Notes: a model not told the origin generated them from the letters alone. Counted from the first letter of the stretch, positions 38,548-48,972 are shown. The stretch: 64,000 nucleotides of DNA from Halomonas sp. M20 (GCF_020622265.1 NZ_JACNMQ010000001.1:682001-746000), one strand, 5' to 3'. Program-made: numbers and translations.

Positions 38548-38817
38548 TCAATCGTCTTCGTCAAAGCGTGCGGAAAAAAGCGCTTCAACCGCGGTGAGCA
38601 CTTCTGCGGCCTGAGGACCTTCTACATTGATTTCAAGCACGCTGCCGCAGGGAGCGGCAAGCATCAAAAGCGACATGATGTTATTCGCATCGGCGCTCTT
38701 GTCTTGATGGCATACGATCACATTGGCATCGAAGGGCTGGCAGCACTTGACCAGTTTTGTGGCTGCACGCGCATGAAGGCCACGTCGATTGGTCAGGATC
38801 AGCTCACGCTGAATCAT
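38548..38817 (-). CDS. npr: Nitrogen-PTS phosphocarrier NPr (HPr-like)
   Basis: An 89-residue HPr-fold protein that passes phosphate to EIIA-Ntr (PtsN). The phosphorylated His15 lies in RGLHARAATKLV. The regulatory-serine region reads NIMSLLMLAAPCG. It overlaps rapZ by 14 bp, as in other ptsN-rapZ-npr operons. Confidence 0.93.
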   Translation of the reverse strand: MIQRELILTNRRGLHARAATKLVKCCQPFDANVIVCHQDKSADANNIMSLLMLAAPCGSVLEINVEGPQAAEVLTAVEALFSARFDEDD

Positions 38818-39697
38818 TCCGCGCTTCTCCTACGACGGTGAGAACACCAAGCTCACGGTGCCGAAGACGCACGCGATACCGGTTGGCGAAATGGTGAGCC
38901 AAACGCTCACTCAAGTAGACGGAACGATGCTGGCCGCCAGTACATCCGACAGCAACCGTCAGATAGCTGCGGTTGCTGGCGATATAGGCCGGCAGCCAGC
39001 GCTCCAGCCAGTCGCGAATGTCATCTGACATGGCGCCAACGTCGGTATAATCTTCGAGGAACTTGACGATCTCATCATCGCGCCCGTCGTAATGGCGCAA
39101 TTGAGGGTCCCAGTAGGGATTGGGTAGGCAGCGGGCATCGAACACCGTGTCGGCGTCCAGGGGTACCCCCCGCTTGAAACCGAAGGATTCGAAGGTCAGC
39201 GTCAGCTGATCACTGGAGTGGTGTGCCACCTGGCTTGCGATACGCGCTCGTAGATCGTGTATCGAGAGCTGCGAGGTATCGATCACAAGATCGGCGAGAT
39301 CCCGGATACGGGCCAGGGTGTGTTCTTCCGAGTCAATGGCTTCCGCCAGGGTCATCTCGCTATCACGGGTCAAGGGGTGGCAACGGCGCGTGGCGGAATA
39401 ACGCTCCAGCAGGATCTTGTTCTCGGCGGTTAGGTAGACCACATGGCAGTCGATCTTGCGCATGCGAATTTCTTCGAGTAATACCGGAAAGCGCTTGAGT
39501 GACGTTGGTAGATTACGCGCATCGATACTTACCGCAATATTCGAACGCCGGGCGTCATCTTGTTGCAGCTCATGAATAAGAGGGTCGAGCAGCAGGGCCG
39601 GCAGATTGTCGATGGCATAAAAGCCAAGATCCTCGAGTGCCTGGAGCGCAATTGATTTTCCAGAACCCGATCGTCCACTGATGATCACGAGCTGCAT
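38804..39697 (-). CDS. rapZ: RNase adapter protein RapZ
   Basis: A 297-residue RapZ: N-terminal P-loop kinase-like domain with Walker A GRSGSGKS at residues 8-15, and a C-terminal domain with VAVGCTGGQHRSVYLSERLA that binds glucosamine-6-phosphate and small RNAs. In E. coli it guides RNase E to GlmZ and so controls GlmS. It lies between ptsN and npr. Confidence 0.94.
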   Translation of the reverse strand: MQLVIISGRSGSGKSIALQALEDLGFYAIDNLPALLLDPLIHELQQDDARRSNIAVSIDARNLPTSLKRFPVLLEEIRMRKIDCHVVYLTAENKILLERYSATRRCHPLTRDSEMTLAEAIDSEEHTLARIRDLADLVIDTSQLSIHDLRARIASQVAHHSSDQLTLTFESFGFKRGVPLDADTVFDARCLPNPYWDPQLRHYDGRDDEIVKFLEDYTDVGAMSDDIRDWLERWLPAYIASNRSYLTVAVGCTGGQHRSVYLSERLAHHFANRYRVRLRHRELGVLTVVGEARNDSA

Positions 39698-39790
39698 GGT
39701 AGCGCCCTTATAACGATGGATTAGGGTTTCGGCTTTTTTGTCAGACAGTTTGTGTTGTATGAAATGATACAGGAATGACGCGATCTGTTA

Positions 39791-40279
39791 TCACCTGTCT
39801 TTCTCATGGCTCGTCTGTTCGATGTCATGAATGGCATCAATAAGCGTTTCGTAAAGCTGGCTTTGACTCTCGCTTTTGCGTAGTCGCATGCGGGTATCCG
39901 CATCGTTCATGAGGCTGGCCACTTGAGCGAGAAGCGTGAGATGCGTTTCATCCGCTGCTTCGGGAACCAGCAGAATGAAGATCAAATCCACCGGCTCGCC
40001 GTCAATGGCATCGAAGCTAATGGCTTCCTGAAGCTTGAGGAAGCCCGCAATCGGACTCTTGCAGTGAGGGTCCCGCGCATGAGGAATGGCAACACCGTTG
40101 CCGATGCCGGTGCTGCCGAGTTTTTCCCGGCCAATGAGTCGCCCAAAGACTTCTTGGCTGTCCAGGCTAGGGATGTTCTGCGCAATGAAGGTGCTGAAGA
40201 ACTCCAGCACCCGCTTCTTGCTTCCCCCGGGAACGGCGAACAGCGCACGTTCCGGGGGCAGGATGGCTTCAAGAGACAT
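39791..40279 (-). CDS. ptsN: Nitrogen-regulatory EIIA-Ntr
   Basis: A 162-residue PTS EIIA type-2 domain protein. The phosphorylated His67 is in NGVAIPHARD. It receives phosphate from NPr and modulates potassium, nitrogen and envelope pathways. It follows hpf by eight bases and is probably in the rpoN operon. Confidence 0.94.
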   Translation of the reverse strand: MSLEAILPPERALFAVPGGSKKRVLEFFSTFIAQNIPSLDSQEVFGRLIGREKLGSTGIGNGVAIPHARDPHCKSPIAGFLKLQEAISFDAIDGEPVDLIFILLVPEAADETHLTLLAQVASLMNDADTRMRLRKSESQSQLYETLIDAIHDIEQTSHEKDR

Positions 40280-40287
40280 AGTTGAAA

Positions 40288-40596
40288 TCAGCGCGCGCCG
40301 GCGCCTTGGGCGCGAGCCTGAGTTTTTTCCTTGTGTTTGACAAGTTGACGATCAAGCTTGTCGGCCAGGGCATCAATGGCAGCATACATGTCGCTGTTTT
40401 CGGCCTCGCCATGCAGATCTGCACCAGCAGCATGAAGGGTGCAGGCTGCCTGATGACGTTCCTTCTCGACGGATAAGGTGACCTGTACCCGAGTGATGTT
40501 GTCGTAATGGCGCTCCAAACGCGCAAGTTTTTCGTTCACATAATCACGCAATGCATCGGTCAGCTCGACATGATGGCCAGTGATGTTGACTTGCAT
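40288..40596 (-). CDS. hpf: Short-form ribosome hibernation promoting factor
   Basis: A 102-residue S30AE-domain protein (MQVNITGHHVELTDALRDYV start, Lys/Arg-rich C-terminus). Short HPF promotes 100S dimers with RMF in gammaproteobacteria. It lies between rpoN and ptsN. Confidence 0.93.
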   Translation of the reverse strand: MQVNITGHHVELTDALRDYVNEKLARLERHYDNITRVQVTLSVEKERHQAACTLHAAGADLHGEAENSDMYAAIDALADKLDRQLVKHKEKTQARAQGAGAR

Positions 40597-40674
40597 GGCA
40601 CGCTCCTATTGCTGCGAATGGTCCAAGGATTGTAACCCTTTTTGCGGCGGAGCAAACCCCCGTAGGAGGGAAGC

Positions 40675-42090
40675 TTATGCCAAACGCTTGCGATCGCTCG
40701 AAGAGGGAATGCCCAACCCTTCGCGATACTTGGCTATGGTGCGTCGAGCCACCTTGATACCGTCCTCAGCGAGCAAGTCTACCAGCTTGCTATCGGACAA
40801 GGGTTTACGTGGCGACTCCTCACTGATCATCTTTTTCAAACGTGCACGAATCGCCGTGCTGGAGTAGGCGTCGCCCTCGTTTTCGTTGCCCCCCACGTGG
40901 CTCGAGAAAAAATATTTCAGCTCGAATACCCCGCGCGGAGTATGAATGAATTTCTGGGTAGTGACCCGAGAAATGGTCGACTCATGCATGTCAACGATTT
41001 GAGCGATGTTCGCCAGGATCAATGGTTTCATCGCTTCTTCACCCTGTTCGAGGAAATCGAGCTGGTGGCTCATTATTTCCCGGCCCACCTTGAGCAGGGT
41101 GTCATTGCGACTCGAGAGGCTCTTCATCAGCCAGCGCGCTTCCTGCAGATGCTGTCTCATGAAGGTGTTGTCGTCACTTTTGTCGGCGCGTTTTATCAGT
41201 GCGGCGTAATCGGGCTGAATGCGTAGACGGGGTAGGATCTCGGGATTGAGTTCTATGCGCCAGCCGTCGAGAGTATGGCGGGCGATCAAGTCCGGGATGA
41301 CATGGCTATCGTCAAGACGATCGAACGCTTGTCCGGGGCGCGGATCAAGCAGACGAATCATGGCGATGATCTCGTCGAGCTGAGCATCGTCAAGACCCAG
41401 GCGACGCTTGAGCATCTTGCGGTCGTTACCGGCCAGGGCTTCCAGAAACTGGCGAACCAGCCGTTTGGCCTGGGGTAGCAGCGGTGTCGTTTCCTCACAC
41501 GCGCTGAGTTGCAAAAGCAGGCATTCGCGTAAACTTCGGGCTCCGACGCCGGTCGGCTCGAACTGCTGTATCTGCTGCAGAACCTGTTCCACTTCCTGGC
41601 TTTTGAGGTCGACAAGGCCTTGCCCCCGCAGGCCTTCCACCAGATCGTCAAGGCTGGCCTCAAGGTAACCTGCCGGGCTGATCGAGTCGATAAGATTCTC
41701 GGCGATCTGACGGCCACGCGCCGACATGTCGGTCATGGTCAATTGCCAGTGCAAATGATCCTTGAGGCTCGTTCCCGCCACGTTGCGTTCGATGTCGTTG
41801 CCATTGGGGCTGCCTGCCTGGCTGACCGGCGCATCCTGATAGGTGTCCGACCATTCGCTGTCGGTCACCAGTTCCGTGGGAATGTCCTCCGCCCACTCCT
41901 CCTCGGCGTTGTCGGCCACGGCTTGTTCACCGTAGACTTCGTCGAGCTCCAGCATGGGGTTGGATTCCAGCGCCTGCTGGATTTCCTGACGCAGATCGAG
42001 CGTCGAGAGCTGCAGCAGCTGGATTGCCTGTTGCAACTGCGGCGTCATGGTTAGCTGAGTGCCGATGCGCAGCTGTAGCGTTGGCTTCAT
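40675..42090 (-). CDS. rpoN: RNA polymerase sigma-54 factor
   Basis: A 471-residue sigma-54. Region I is Gln/Leu rich (MTPQLQQAIQLLQLSTLDL), followed by an acidic region II. The helix-turn-helix is near STISRVTTQKFIHTPRG and the RpoN box reads ARRTIAKYRE. ATG 42090 is chosen over a start two codons upstream because homologues begin MKxxLQLR. Neither has a strong ribosome-binding site. It lies in the lptB-hpf-ptsN context. Confidence 0.95.
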   Translation of the reverse strand: MKPTLQLRIGTQLTMTPQLQQAIQLLQLSTLDLRQEIQQALESNPMLELDEVYGEQAVADNAEEEWAEDIPTELVTDSEWSDTYQDAPVSQAGSPNGNDIERNVAGTSLKDHLHWQLTMTDMSARGRQIAENLIDSISPAGYLEASLDDLVEGLRGQGLVDLKSQEVEQVLQQIQQFEPTGVGARSLRECLLLQLSACEETTPLLPQAKRLVRQFLEALAGNDRKMLKRRLGLDDAQLDEIIAMIRLLDPRPGQAFDRLDDSHVIPDLIARHTLDGWRIELNPEILPRLRIQPDYAALIKRADKSDDNTFMRQHLQEARWLMKSLSSRNDTLLKVGREIMSHQLDFLEQGEEAMKPLILANIAQIVDMHESTISRVTTQKFIHTPRGVFELKYFFSSHVGGNENEGDAYSSTAIRARLKKMISEESPRKPLSDSKLVDLLAEDGIKVARRTIAKYREGLGIPSSSDRKRLA

Positions 42091-42269
42091 TACCATAAGG
42101 GGTGGAGATCACCGACATGATTTGGGATCACGGTAGCGTTGCAGGAAGCCGCTTGCAAGCATGAAAAGCAATAATCATGCCATCAATCGGCTAATGCTTT
42201 CCTGTATAACGGCTAAAGGTTCGTAGGCGAAATGGAACAGATCGACAAAGGCGTTGAAAAGCGGCAAGG

Positions 42270-42995
42270 CTAGAAGCGAAACTCGTTGCCCAGATAGACT
42301 TCCCGCACCTTTTGGCTGGCAAGGATGGCCTCGGTGTTGCCTTCGGCGATGATCTTGCCATCGCCGACGATATAGGCGTTGTCGCAGATATCCAGCGTGT
42401 CCCGCACATTGTGATCGGTGATGAGAACGCCGATGCCCCGGTCACGCAGTTGGCGAATGATGCTCTTGATTTCGCCCACGGAGATCGGGTCGACGCCGGC
42501 AAAGGGTTCGTCGAGCAGGATGAAAGCAGGTTCAGTGGCAAGAGAGCGGGCGATCTCGACCCGGCGGCGCTCGCCCCCTGAAAGGCTCATGCCCAGATTG
42601 TCGCGAATGTGCTCGATGTGGAACTCTTCGAGCAGATGCTCGAGCTGAGCGTGGCGTTGCTTCTTGTCGAAATCCTTGCGGGTTTCGAGGATTGCGAGAA
42701 TATTGTCCGCCACCGACAGTTTGCGAAATACCGAGGCTTCCTGAGGCAGGTAGCCAATCCCGGCGCGAGCGCGGTGATGCATGGGGGCGAAGGTCAAATC
42801 CTGATCATCGATGGCAACGTTGCCCGCATCCGCCTTGATCAGGCCAACGATCATGTAGAACGAAGTGGTCTTGCCGGCTCCATTGGGGCCTAGCAAGCCA
42901 ACGATACTGCCTTGCGCGATGGACAGGCTGATATCCTGCACTACCCGGCGATGCTTATAGCTCTTGGCCAGGTGACGAGCGAAAAGCGTCTTCAT
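42270..42995 (-). CDS. lptB: LPS export ABC transporter ATPase
   Basis: A 241-residue cytosolic ATPase that drives the LptB2FGC complex to extract LPS from the inner membrane. Walker [11 protein letters not shown] at about residues 37-46, signature [16 protein letters not shown], Walker [13 protein letters not shown] and the switch His in [10 protein letters not shown] are all present. It follows lptA by 26 bp. Confidence 0.95.
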   Translation of the reverse strand: MKTLFARHLAKSYKHRRVVQDISLSIAQGSIVGLLGPNGAGKTTSFYMIVGLIKADAGNVAIDDQDLTFAPMHHRARAGIGYLPQEASVFRKLSVADNILAILETRKDFDKKQRHAQLEHLLEEFHIEHIRDNLGMSLSGGERRRVEIARSLATEPAFILLDEPFAGVDPISVGEIKSIIRQLRDRGIGVLITDHNVRDTLDICDNAYIVGDGKIIAEGNTEAILASQKVREVYLGNEFRF

Positions 42996-43021
42996 CCAGA
43001 GTGCTTCCTGCTTGGTGTTTC

Positions 43022-43552
43022 TTACTCGGTGGTTTTAGGCGTCAAGGTCATACGCACGCGCTCATCGCCGCCGCTGCCGGTTTGGGAGCGCGCCTGGACC
43101 TGGCGGCGATCGAGAAAATATTCCACGTAGGCGCCGTTGAATATGTCGCCGCCCTGATGCAGCTCTGCGCGACGAATCAATTCCACACGGCGTTCTCCGG
43201 CATGATAGACGATGCTCTCGCCCCAGCCCTTGGCGACCGGATCCTGAGGCGCGGGTTTCTGCTCCAGATAGGCCCGCCCGGTATTGCTCGTTGCCGTGAC
43301 GAGAGAGACTTCGCCCTGGGCGTTGCGTTCGATCTCGACTTTGTCGGCGATGAGTTTCATGCTGCCTTGCTGCATGTCCACGTCGCCGGTATAGACTGCC
43401 GTGCCCGCTCGGTCGTCAATGTCGAGGCGGTCAGCGGCAATCTCGATGGGGGCACCGGCGTCGCTGTCAAGAGCGTACGCCGTCGCTGCGACTGAACCAT
43501 GAAGCAGCAGGCCGGCCATGATAGGTAAGGTTTTTCGCCGCATGATCTTCAT
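43022..43552 (-). CDS. lptA: LPS periplasmic bridge protein
   Basis: A 176-residue periplasmic protein with an N-terminal signal peptide (cleavage near ATAYALDSD) and the OstA/LptA beta-jelly-roll ([29 protein letters not shown]). It polymerises into the LPS bridge. It overlaps lptC by ATGA. Confidence 0.93.
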   Translation of the reverse strand: MKIMRRKTLPIMAGLLLHGSVAATAYALDSDAGAPIEIAADRLDIDDRAGTAVYTGDVDMQQGSMKLIADKVEIERNAQGEVSLVTATSNTGRAYLEQKPAPQDPVAKGWGESIVYHAGERRVELIRRAELHQGGDIFNGAYVEYFLDRRQVQARSQTGSGGDERVRMTLTPKTTE

Positions 43553-44127
43553 TCCTTGCTGATGGGCGGATGTAGGCCGCGAACGTTACCGTTCAGACGC
43601 ATGCGCGCCGAGTCGATCCATGCGTCTACGCGCTCGCCACGAACACGTTGCCGATGCTGGCTCAGGCGAGCTTCGCTTTCACTCCAGGCATGACGTTCAT
43701 GAATATCATAGACGAGCGTCTGAGTTTCAATTCGCCAGCCCTGCTCAGGCGCCTCGATCCAGGCATCCCCCTTTAGAGTGAGAGGGTTGCCATCCGGGCC
43801 GAGCGTGCTGCTGTTGCTGCTGGCAAACCAGATACGGCCTTCATCATCATAAAGACGTATATCGGGCGTTGTCGCGCGAATGACGTCGTCCACGGGTGTA
43901 TGCACCAGACGAGGCGTTTCGAGGCGTTGATAAGGCTTGCCTTCGGCATCGAAACGCGTCATCCGCGCGCTTTCCAGATAGAAGTCCGGCTCGCCGGCGG
44001 TGTCCTGAGGCACCGGCCCGGGTGAGGGCGCGTCACGTTGTTCGATGAAGGTCAAAAGCCCCCCTAAAGCCAGCAAGATCAATGCCAACCAGAACTTGGC
44101 GGGAGGCCTGGCTAAACGCAGTGCCAT
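43549..44127 (-). CDS. lptC: LPS export protein LptC
   Basis: A 192-residue bitopic protein: one N-terminal helix (about residues 11-28), then a periplasmic LptA-like jelly-roll. The ATG at 44127 is preferred to an upstream frame extension because GGAAAAGG lies upstream, it sits two bases after the kdsC stop, and the length matches E. coli LptC (191). Confidence 0.92.
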   Translation of the reverse strand: MALRLARPPAKFWLALILLALGGLLTFIEQRDAPSPGPVPQDTAGEPDFYLESARMTRFDAEGKPYQRLETPRLVHTPVDDVIRATTPDIRLYDDEGRIWFASSNSSTLGPDGNPLTLKGDAWIEAPEQGWRIETQTLVYDIHERHAWSESEARLSQHRQRVRGERVDAWIDSARMRLNGNVRGLHPPISKE

Positions 44128-44129
44128 GC

Positions 44130-44687
44130 TCAGCCTTTTCCATGCAAATAGGTGTCGAACATGGCAGGCCAATGACCTTGCCATGTCAGCAAGTTGTCAC
44201 AGATGTCACGCACGGCGCCATGGCCTCCGGGACGCTCGGTGATCCAATTGGCATGTTCTCGAATGTAAAGAGGTGCATTCGGTACGCTGATACCCAAACC
44301 TGCATGCTTGATTGCTGATAGATCCGGCAGGTCGTCGCCGCAGTAAGCGGCCTGCTGCAATTCCATGTTCAGCCGAGCAAGCAAGGATTGCAATGCCTCG
44401 AGCTTGTCATCACGCCCCTGCATGACATGTTCGATACCCAGTGCTTCGGCACGTCGGCTCACCATTCTAGATTCGCGTCCGGTGATGATGGCGACCTCAA
44501 CACCGGTTTGTCGCAATAGCTTTATGCCCAAGCCATCCTGAGTGCCGAATGTCTTGATTTCCTGATCGTCGCTCTGAAAATAGAGTCGTCCGTCGGTCAT
44601 GACGCCATCGACATCCAGGGCGAGCAGACGAATATGCCGGGCACGCTGAATCAGTGCAGAGGCGTCGAACTGAGAATCGAGAGTCAT
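44130..44687 (-). CDS. kdsC: 3-deoxy-D-manno-octulosonate-8-phosphate phosphatase
   Basis: A 185-residue HAD phosphatase making free KDO for LPS. The catalytic aspartates are D25 and D27 in LLALDVDGVMTDG, and the C-terminal GDDLPDLSAI metal motif is present. It is 11 bp downstream of kdsD. Confidence 0.94.
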   Translation of the reverse strand: MTLDSQFDASALIQRARHIRLLALDVDGVMTDGRLYFQSDDQEIKTFGTQDGLGIKLLRQTGVEVAIITGRESRMVSRRAEALGIEHVMQGRDDKLEALQSLLARLNMELQQAAYCGDDLPDLSAIKHAGLGISVPNAPLYIREHANWITERPGGHGAVRDICDNLLTWQGHWPAMFDTYLHGKG

Positions 44688-44698
44688 GCCAAGCTCCT

Positions 44699-45679
44699 TT
44701 AAATGACGCCGCTGGCGAGTAGATCGTGCATGTGCAGGGCGCCGATAGGGCGCTCCTGCTCATCGACCACTGCCAGCGCAGTAATGCGATTGTCTTCCAT
44801 GATCTTGATGGCTTCCGCGGCCAGCATGCCGGGAGATATACGCCTGCCCCCGCGAGTCATCACCTCGTCGACCAGCAGAGTCCTCAGATCGACATGCAGG
44901 TCGAGAGTGCGTCGCAGGTCGCCATCGGTATAGACGCCGATCAGGTGGTCCTGTTCATCCACGACACAGGTGAACCCGAGTCCCTTGTGCGTGATTTCAA
45001 GAAGCGCGTCGCGCAGCGGGCTGCCAAGCATCACCTTGGGCACCCGTTGGCCCACATGCATCAGGTCGTCGACCTTGAGTAGTAAGCGCCGCCCCAGGCT
45101 GCCGCCGGGGTGTGAGAGGGCGAACTCCTCGGTGGTAAAACCTCGGGCCTCGAGCAGGGCGACGGCCAGCGCGTCGGACAATGCCAGCGCCGCGGTAGTC
45201 GAGGAGGTGGGCGCCAGACCCAATGGACAGGCCTCGCGCTCGACACCCGCATCGAGATGCGCCTGAGCGTGACAGGCAAGGGTCGAGCCAGGACGACCGG
45301 TAATGCTGATCAGAGGTGTCCCCATGCGTTTGAGCAACGGCATCAGGGCTGTGATTTCAGCGGTCTCACCGGAATTGGACAGTGCCAGTACGACATCCTT
45401 TGGTGTGATCATACCCAGATCGCCGTGGCTGGCTTCGCCGGGGTGGACGAAAAAAGCGGGCGTCCCGGTGCTGGCAAGAGTAGCGGCCACCTTGCGACCG
45501 ATGTGGCCGGACTTTCCCATGCCGGTGACGACCACCCGGCCTGGGCAGGCAAGCATCAGGCGGCAGGCGTGATCGAAGTCCTCTGACAGTTTGGCGTCCA
45601 GGTCAGCGATCGCCTGCCGTTCAAGATCAAGCGTGCGGCGGGCGCTGGTTCGAAAGTCGAAGTTGGCATTGACGGTCAT
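44699..45679 (-). CDS. kdsD: Arabinose-5-phosphate isomerase
   Basis: A 326-residue protein: N-terminal SIS isomerase domain (VTGMGKSGHIGRKVAATLAS; ALSNSGETAEI) and two C-terminal CBS domains. It converts ribulose-5-phosphate to arabinose-5-phosphate, the first step to KDO. It is divergent from mlaF (233-bp spacer) and first of the kdsD-to-mgtE strand. Confidence 0.94.
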   Translation of the reverse strand: MTVNANFDFRTSARRTLDLERQAIADLDAKLSEDFDHACRLMLACPGRVVVTGMGKSGHIGRKVAATLASTGTPAFFVHPGEASHGDLGMITPKDVVLALSNSGETAEITALMPLLKRMGTPLISITGRPGSTLACHAQAHLDAGVEREACPLGLAPTSSTTAALALSDALAVALLEARGFTTEEFALSHPGGSLGRRLLLKVDDLMHVGQRVPKVMLGSPLRDALLEITHKGLGFTCVVDEQDHLIGVYTDGDLRRTLDLHVDLRTLLVDEVMTRGGRRISPGMLAAEAIKIMEDNRITALAVVDEQERPIGALHMHDLLASGVI

Positions 45680-45912
45680 GATGAATTCGCTGCTTCATTA
45701 GTGTTTGAGCTCAAGCGACGAACCGCTGGGCCGTTCTCGGGTCACATCAAGCACCCGTACCCCTAGTGTCTGGCGATACAACCTGTACGCAATGAGTGAA
45801 CGCCATTAAACGCATTGCTTCAAACGCTTGCAAGTTTGTCCTTGCCAGCGGGTGTCGCCAGCCTCAAGATAAGTTAGGATACGTTGTTCGATAATTTCCC
45901 CGGTGGATCGCT

Positions 45913-46728
45913 ATGATGAATGACCCGCAGTTCGTCGAGGTCGAAAATATGTATTTTTCTCGTGGCGACAAGGAGATATTTCGCGGCGTCGACATGCATA
46001 TACCCTGCGGCAAGATTACTGCCATCATGGGGCCCAGTGGTTCGGGCAAGACCACCTTGCTCAAGCTGATCGGGGGACAGTTGTATCCAGACGCGGGCCG
46101 TGTGCAAATCGACGGCCTCGACGTTCATCGCCTGAAGCGCCGGGAGCTTTTTCGCTTGCGCCGTCGAATGGGTATGCTGTTCCAAAGTGGCGCCTTGTTT
46201 TCCGATCTCAGTGTTTTCGAGAACGTTGCCTTTCCTTTGCGAGTGCATACCGATCTAGCGGAGGCGATGATTCGCGACGTGGTGCTGATGAAGTTGGAGG
46301 CGGTCGGCCTGCGCGGGGCGCGCAATCTCAAGCCTGCGGAGCTTTCCGGCGGTATGCTACGCAGAGTCGCGCTGGCCCGGGCAATTGCCCTGGACCCAGA
46401 GCTTATTCTTTATGACGAGCCCTTCGTCGGCCAGGATCCGATTTCCATGGGTGTGCTGGTGCAGTTGATCAAGAAGGTCAATCAAGCGCTGGGCCTGACT
46501 GCCGTTATCGTGTCTCACGACATCAAAGAAACCATGTCCATTGCGGATTATGTCTATGTGCTTTCCGATGGCAAGGTCATGGCCCATGGTACGCCGGCCA
46601 ACTTGAACGTGGATCGTGATCCTCGGGTCAGCCAGTTCATGCATGGCGAGCCCGACGGCCCGGTACCTTTTCATTACCCAGCACCGGATTACTACAGCGA
46701 TATCTTGAACGAAGGGGCGAGGCAATGA
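45913..46728 (+). CDS. mlaF: Phospholipid ABC transporter ATPase
   Basis: A 271-residue ATPase of the Mla lipid-asymmetry system. Walker [11 protein letters not shown] at about residues 40-49, signature [15 protein letters not shown], Walker [14 protein letters not shown]. It begins the mlaFEDCB-ibaG-murA strand and overlaps mlaE by ATGA. Two consecutive ATGs at 45913 and 45916 could both serve. Confidence 0.95.
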   Translation: MMNDPQFVEVENMYFSRGDKEIFRGVDMHIPCGKITAIMGPSGSGKTTLLKLIGGQLYPDAGRVQIDGLDVHRLKRRELFRLRRRMGMLFQSGALFSDLSVFENVAFPLRVHTDLAEAMIRDVVLMKLEAVGLRGARNLKPAELSGGMLRRVALARAIALDPELILYDEPFVGQDPISMGVLVQLIKKVNQALGLTAVIVSHDIKETMSIADYVYVLSDGKVMAHGTPANLNVDRDPRVSQFMHGEPDGPVPFHYPAPDYYSDILNEGARQ

Positions 46729-47507
46729 TCAAGCAGCAAATCACGTCCCTGGGTAAGTCGACGCTGGATGCGTTCGAGTCGCTGGGCCGGGCCACCATAT
46801 TCCTGTTTCAGGCAAGCATCGGCATGCCGGGCAAAGAAGGGTTCCGCCTATGGCTGCGCCAGATGCACTTCATCGGTGTCATGTCCTTGGCCATCGTGTT
46901 GGTGTCAGGGCTTTTCATCGGCATGGTGCTGGGGCTGCAGGGCTATACCATCCTGGTGGATTTCGGCGCCGAGGATGCGCTGGGGCAGATGGTTTCCCTG
47001 TCGCTTCTGCGCGAACTGGCCCCGGTGGTGGCGGCACTGCTGTTCGCCGGTCGTGCCGGGTCGGCTCTGACCGCCGAGATCGGTTTGATGAAGGCCACCG
47101 AGCAATTGAGCAGCATGGAAATGATCGGTGTCGATCCCTTGCGCAGAGTGGTGGCGCCTCGCTTGTGGGCAGGTTTCGTTTCCTTGCCCCTGCTGACGAT
47201 AGGGTTCAGCGTCGTGGGTATCTGGGGCGGCTATCTGGTCGGCGTCGATTGGCTGGGTGTGAACGAAGGCTCCTATTGGAGCAACATGCAGGCCAGCGTC
47301 AGTTTTATTGATGATGTCGGCAATGGATTGATCAAGGCGCTGGTATTTGCGTTGGTCGTTACCTGGATCGCCGTGTTTCAGGGTTACGATCTCGTGCCGA
47401 CCTCGGAAGGCATTTCCCGGGCTACGACCCGCACGGTGGTCTACTCTTCGCTGGCCGTTCTCGGTCTGGATTTTGTGCTGACGACGCTGATGTTTGGAGA
47501 ACTCTAA
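46725..47507 (+). CDS. mlaE: Phospholipid ABC transporter permease
   Basis: A 260-residue MlaE permease with about five to six hydrophobic helices and the family core [32 protein letters not shown]. It moves phospholipids between the inner membrane and the MlaD ring. It shares one base with the mlaD start (TAATG). Confidence 0.95.
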   Translation: MIKQQITSLGKSTLDAFESLGRATIFLFQASIGMPGKEGFRLWLRQMHFIGVMSLAIVLVSGLFIGMVLGLQGYTILVDFGAEDALGQMVSLSLLRELAPVVAALLFAGRAGSALTAEIGLMKATEQLSSMEMIGVDPLRRVVAPRLWAGFVSLPLLTIGFSVVGIWGGYLVGVDWLGVNEGSYWSNMQASVSFIDDVGNGLIKALVFALVVTWIAVFQGYDLVPTSEGISRATTRTVVYSSLAVLGLDFVLTTLMFGEL

Positions 47508-47971
47508 TGAAGCGCAGCAAGACGATGGAACTAGGGGTTGGTTTGTTCGTGCTGGCCGGCATTCTGGGATTGGTGTTTCTAGGGTTGAGCGTCAGTGGGT
47601 TGAATAATGGCCTATCCAGCACCAGTTTTAGCCTCCGAGCGGATTTCGCCGATATAGGCGGTTTGAAGAAAGGCTCTCGCGTTACCATGGCCGGGGTTCA
47701 GATTGGTAAGGTGACTTCAGTGGAGCTTGACCAGGAGTGGTTCGATGCCCGAGTCACGATGGATCTCAATGGCGAACTGGAAGGCCAGCTTTCCGAAGAT
47801 ACGACAGCGGCAATTCTGACCTCGGGCCTACTCGGCGAGCAGTATATCGGACTGTCCGTGGGGGGCGCGCCCGATATGCTCGAGGACGGCGATGTCATCC
47901 ATGATACCCAGCAGGCGCTGGTGCTCGAAGAACTCATACAGCAGTTCGTGTCGAACATGGCGAGTAATTGA
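47507..47971 (+). CDS. mlaD: MCE-domain phospholipid-binding protein
   Basis: A 154-residue protein with an N-terminal membrane helix (about 9-29) and one MCE domain (FADIGGLKKGSRVTMAGVQIGKV; LLGEQYIGLSVGG). It forms the hexameric periplasmic ring on MlaFEB. It is followed by mlaC after 18 bp. Confidence 0.94.
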   Translation: MKRSKTMELGVGLFVLAGILGLVFLGLSVSGLNNGLSSTSFSLRADFADIGGLKKGSRVTMAGVQIGKVTSVELDQEWFDARVTMDLNGELEGQLSEDTTAAILTSGLLGEQYIGLSVGGAPDMLEDGDVIHDTQQALVLEELIQQFVSNMASN

Positions 47972-47989
47972 TATTTCAGGAGTAAGTCG

Positions 47990-48637
47990 ATGAACAAGTT
48001 CACGTCGTTTTTCAGGTTTTGTGCGCTGCCATTACTGATGCTGAGTCTCATGATGGCTCAGGCGCAGGCACAAACATCGCCGGTGCAAACCATTCGCGAC
48101 AGTGTCGATCAGTTGATGAGCAAGATCGAAGGGCGTCGCGATTATTTCCAGCAGCACCCGGACGAGCTGGAGGCATTGGTCGACGACAATCTCAAGGATA
48201 TTGCCGATTTCCGCTACATCGGCGCTAGCGTCATGGGGCGTTATTTTCGTAACGCCACTCCGGAGCAGCGTAGTCGCTTCGTAAAGACGTTTCGCAATAC
48301 GCTGATCGACACCTACGCCAAGGGGCTGGTGACCTTCGACTATCGCGATCTGCGAGTGCTCGATAGCCAAGGGGAGGCCTCCGGGGATCAGGCGAGCGTG
48401 GATATGGAAGTTGTCGCGACGGACGGTCAGGTTTATCCGGTCAGCTACAGCCTGCGCCAGTCGGACGGCCAGTGGAAAGTGGTCAATGTCATCGTCAACG
48501 GCATCAACCTAGGTCTGACCTTCCGCAATCAGTTCGATCAGGCCATGCGCGACAACAACCGGGATTATGATGCGGTCATCAATGGCTGGTCACCGGAAGT
48601 GGGCACTGACGAGCTGGAACAAGGGGGCAACGCGTGA
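47990..48637 (+). CDS. mlaC: Periplasmic phospholipid-binding protein
   Basis: A 215-residue Ttg2D-family protein with a signal peptide cleaved near AQAQAQ (about residue 25). It shuttles lipid between MlaA-porin and MlaFEDB. A CAGGAG site lies before the ATG. The stop overlaps the mlaB GTG start (GTGA). Confidence 0.93.
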   Translation: MNKFTSFFRFCALPLLMLSLMMAQAQAQTSPVQTIRDSVDQLMSKIEGRRDYFQQHPDELEALVDDNLKDIADFRYIGASVMGRYFRNATPEQRSRFVKTFRNTLIDTYAKGLVTFDYRDLRVLDSQGEASGDQASVDMEVVATDGQVYPVSYSLRQSDGQWKVVNVIVNGINLGLTFRNQFDQAMRDNNRDYDAVINGWSPEVGTDELEQGGNA

Positions 48638-48972
48638 CGCTGCTGCTTGATGGCGATGCTAGACTCGAAGCGAACGATGCAGTATTGACCGCGAGTGGCG
48701 AAGCTGATTTCGATGTGGCCTCGATGCTGGCGGCCACTGGTCGTGAGTGGCTGGAGCAGCAAGCCGAGGGCAGTTCCGTGGCTTTCGATTTCAAACAAGT
48801 CGATCAGGCCAGCAGTGCCGTGCTGAGCGTCATACTGGAATGGCTTCGCTGCGCTCAGCGTAAAGCATTGGTAGTAGAGTCGATTGATCTGTCGTCGCCC
48901 CTGGCACGAGTGACCGAAATGGCTGGGCTGGAAAAGCTGCTGACCAAAGGTGCCGTCGAGCACGCACACTGA
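48634..48972 (+). CDS. mlaB: STAS-domain subunit of the Mla transporter
   Basis: A 112-residue STAS-fold protein starting at GTG in a four-base overlap with mlaC. It has the family pattern VAFDFKQVDQASSAVLSVILEWLR around the conserved serine. It binds MlaF and stabilises the transporter. Confidence 0.88.
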   Translation: MTLLLDGDARLEANDAVLTASGEADFDVASMLAATGREWLEQQAEGSSVAFDFKQVDQASSAVLSVILEWLRCAQRKALVVESIDLSSPLARVTEMAGLEKLLTKGAVEHAH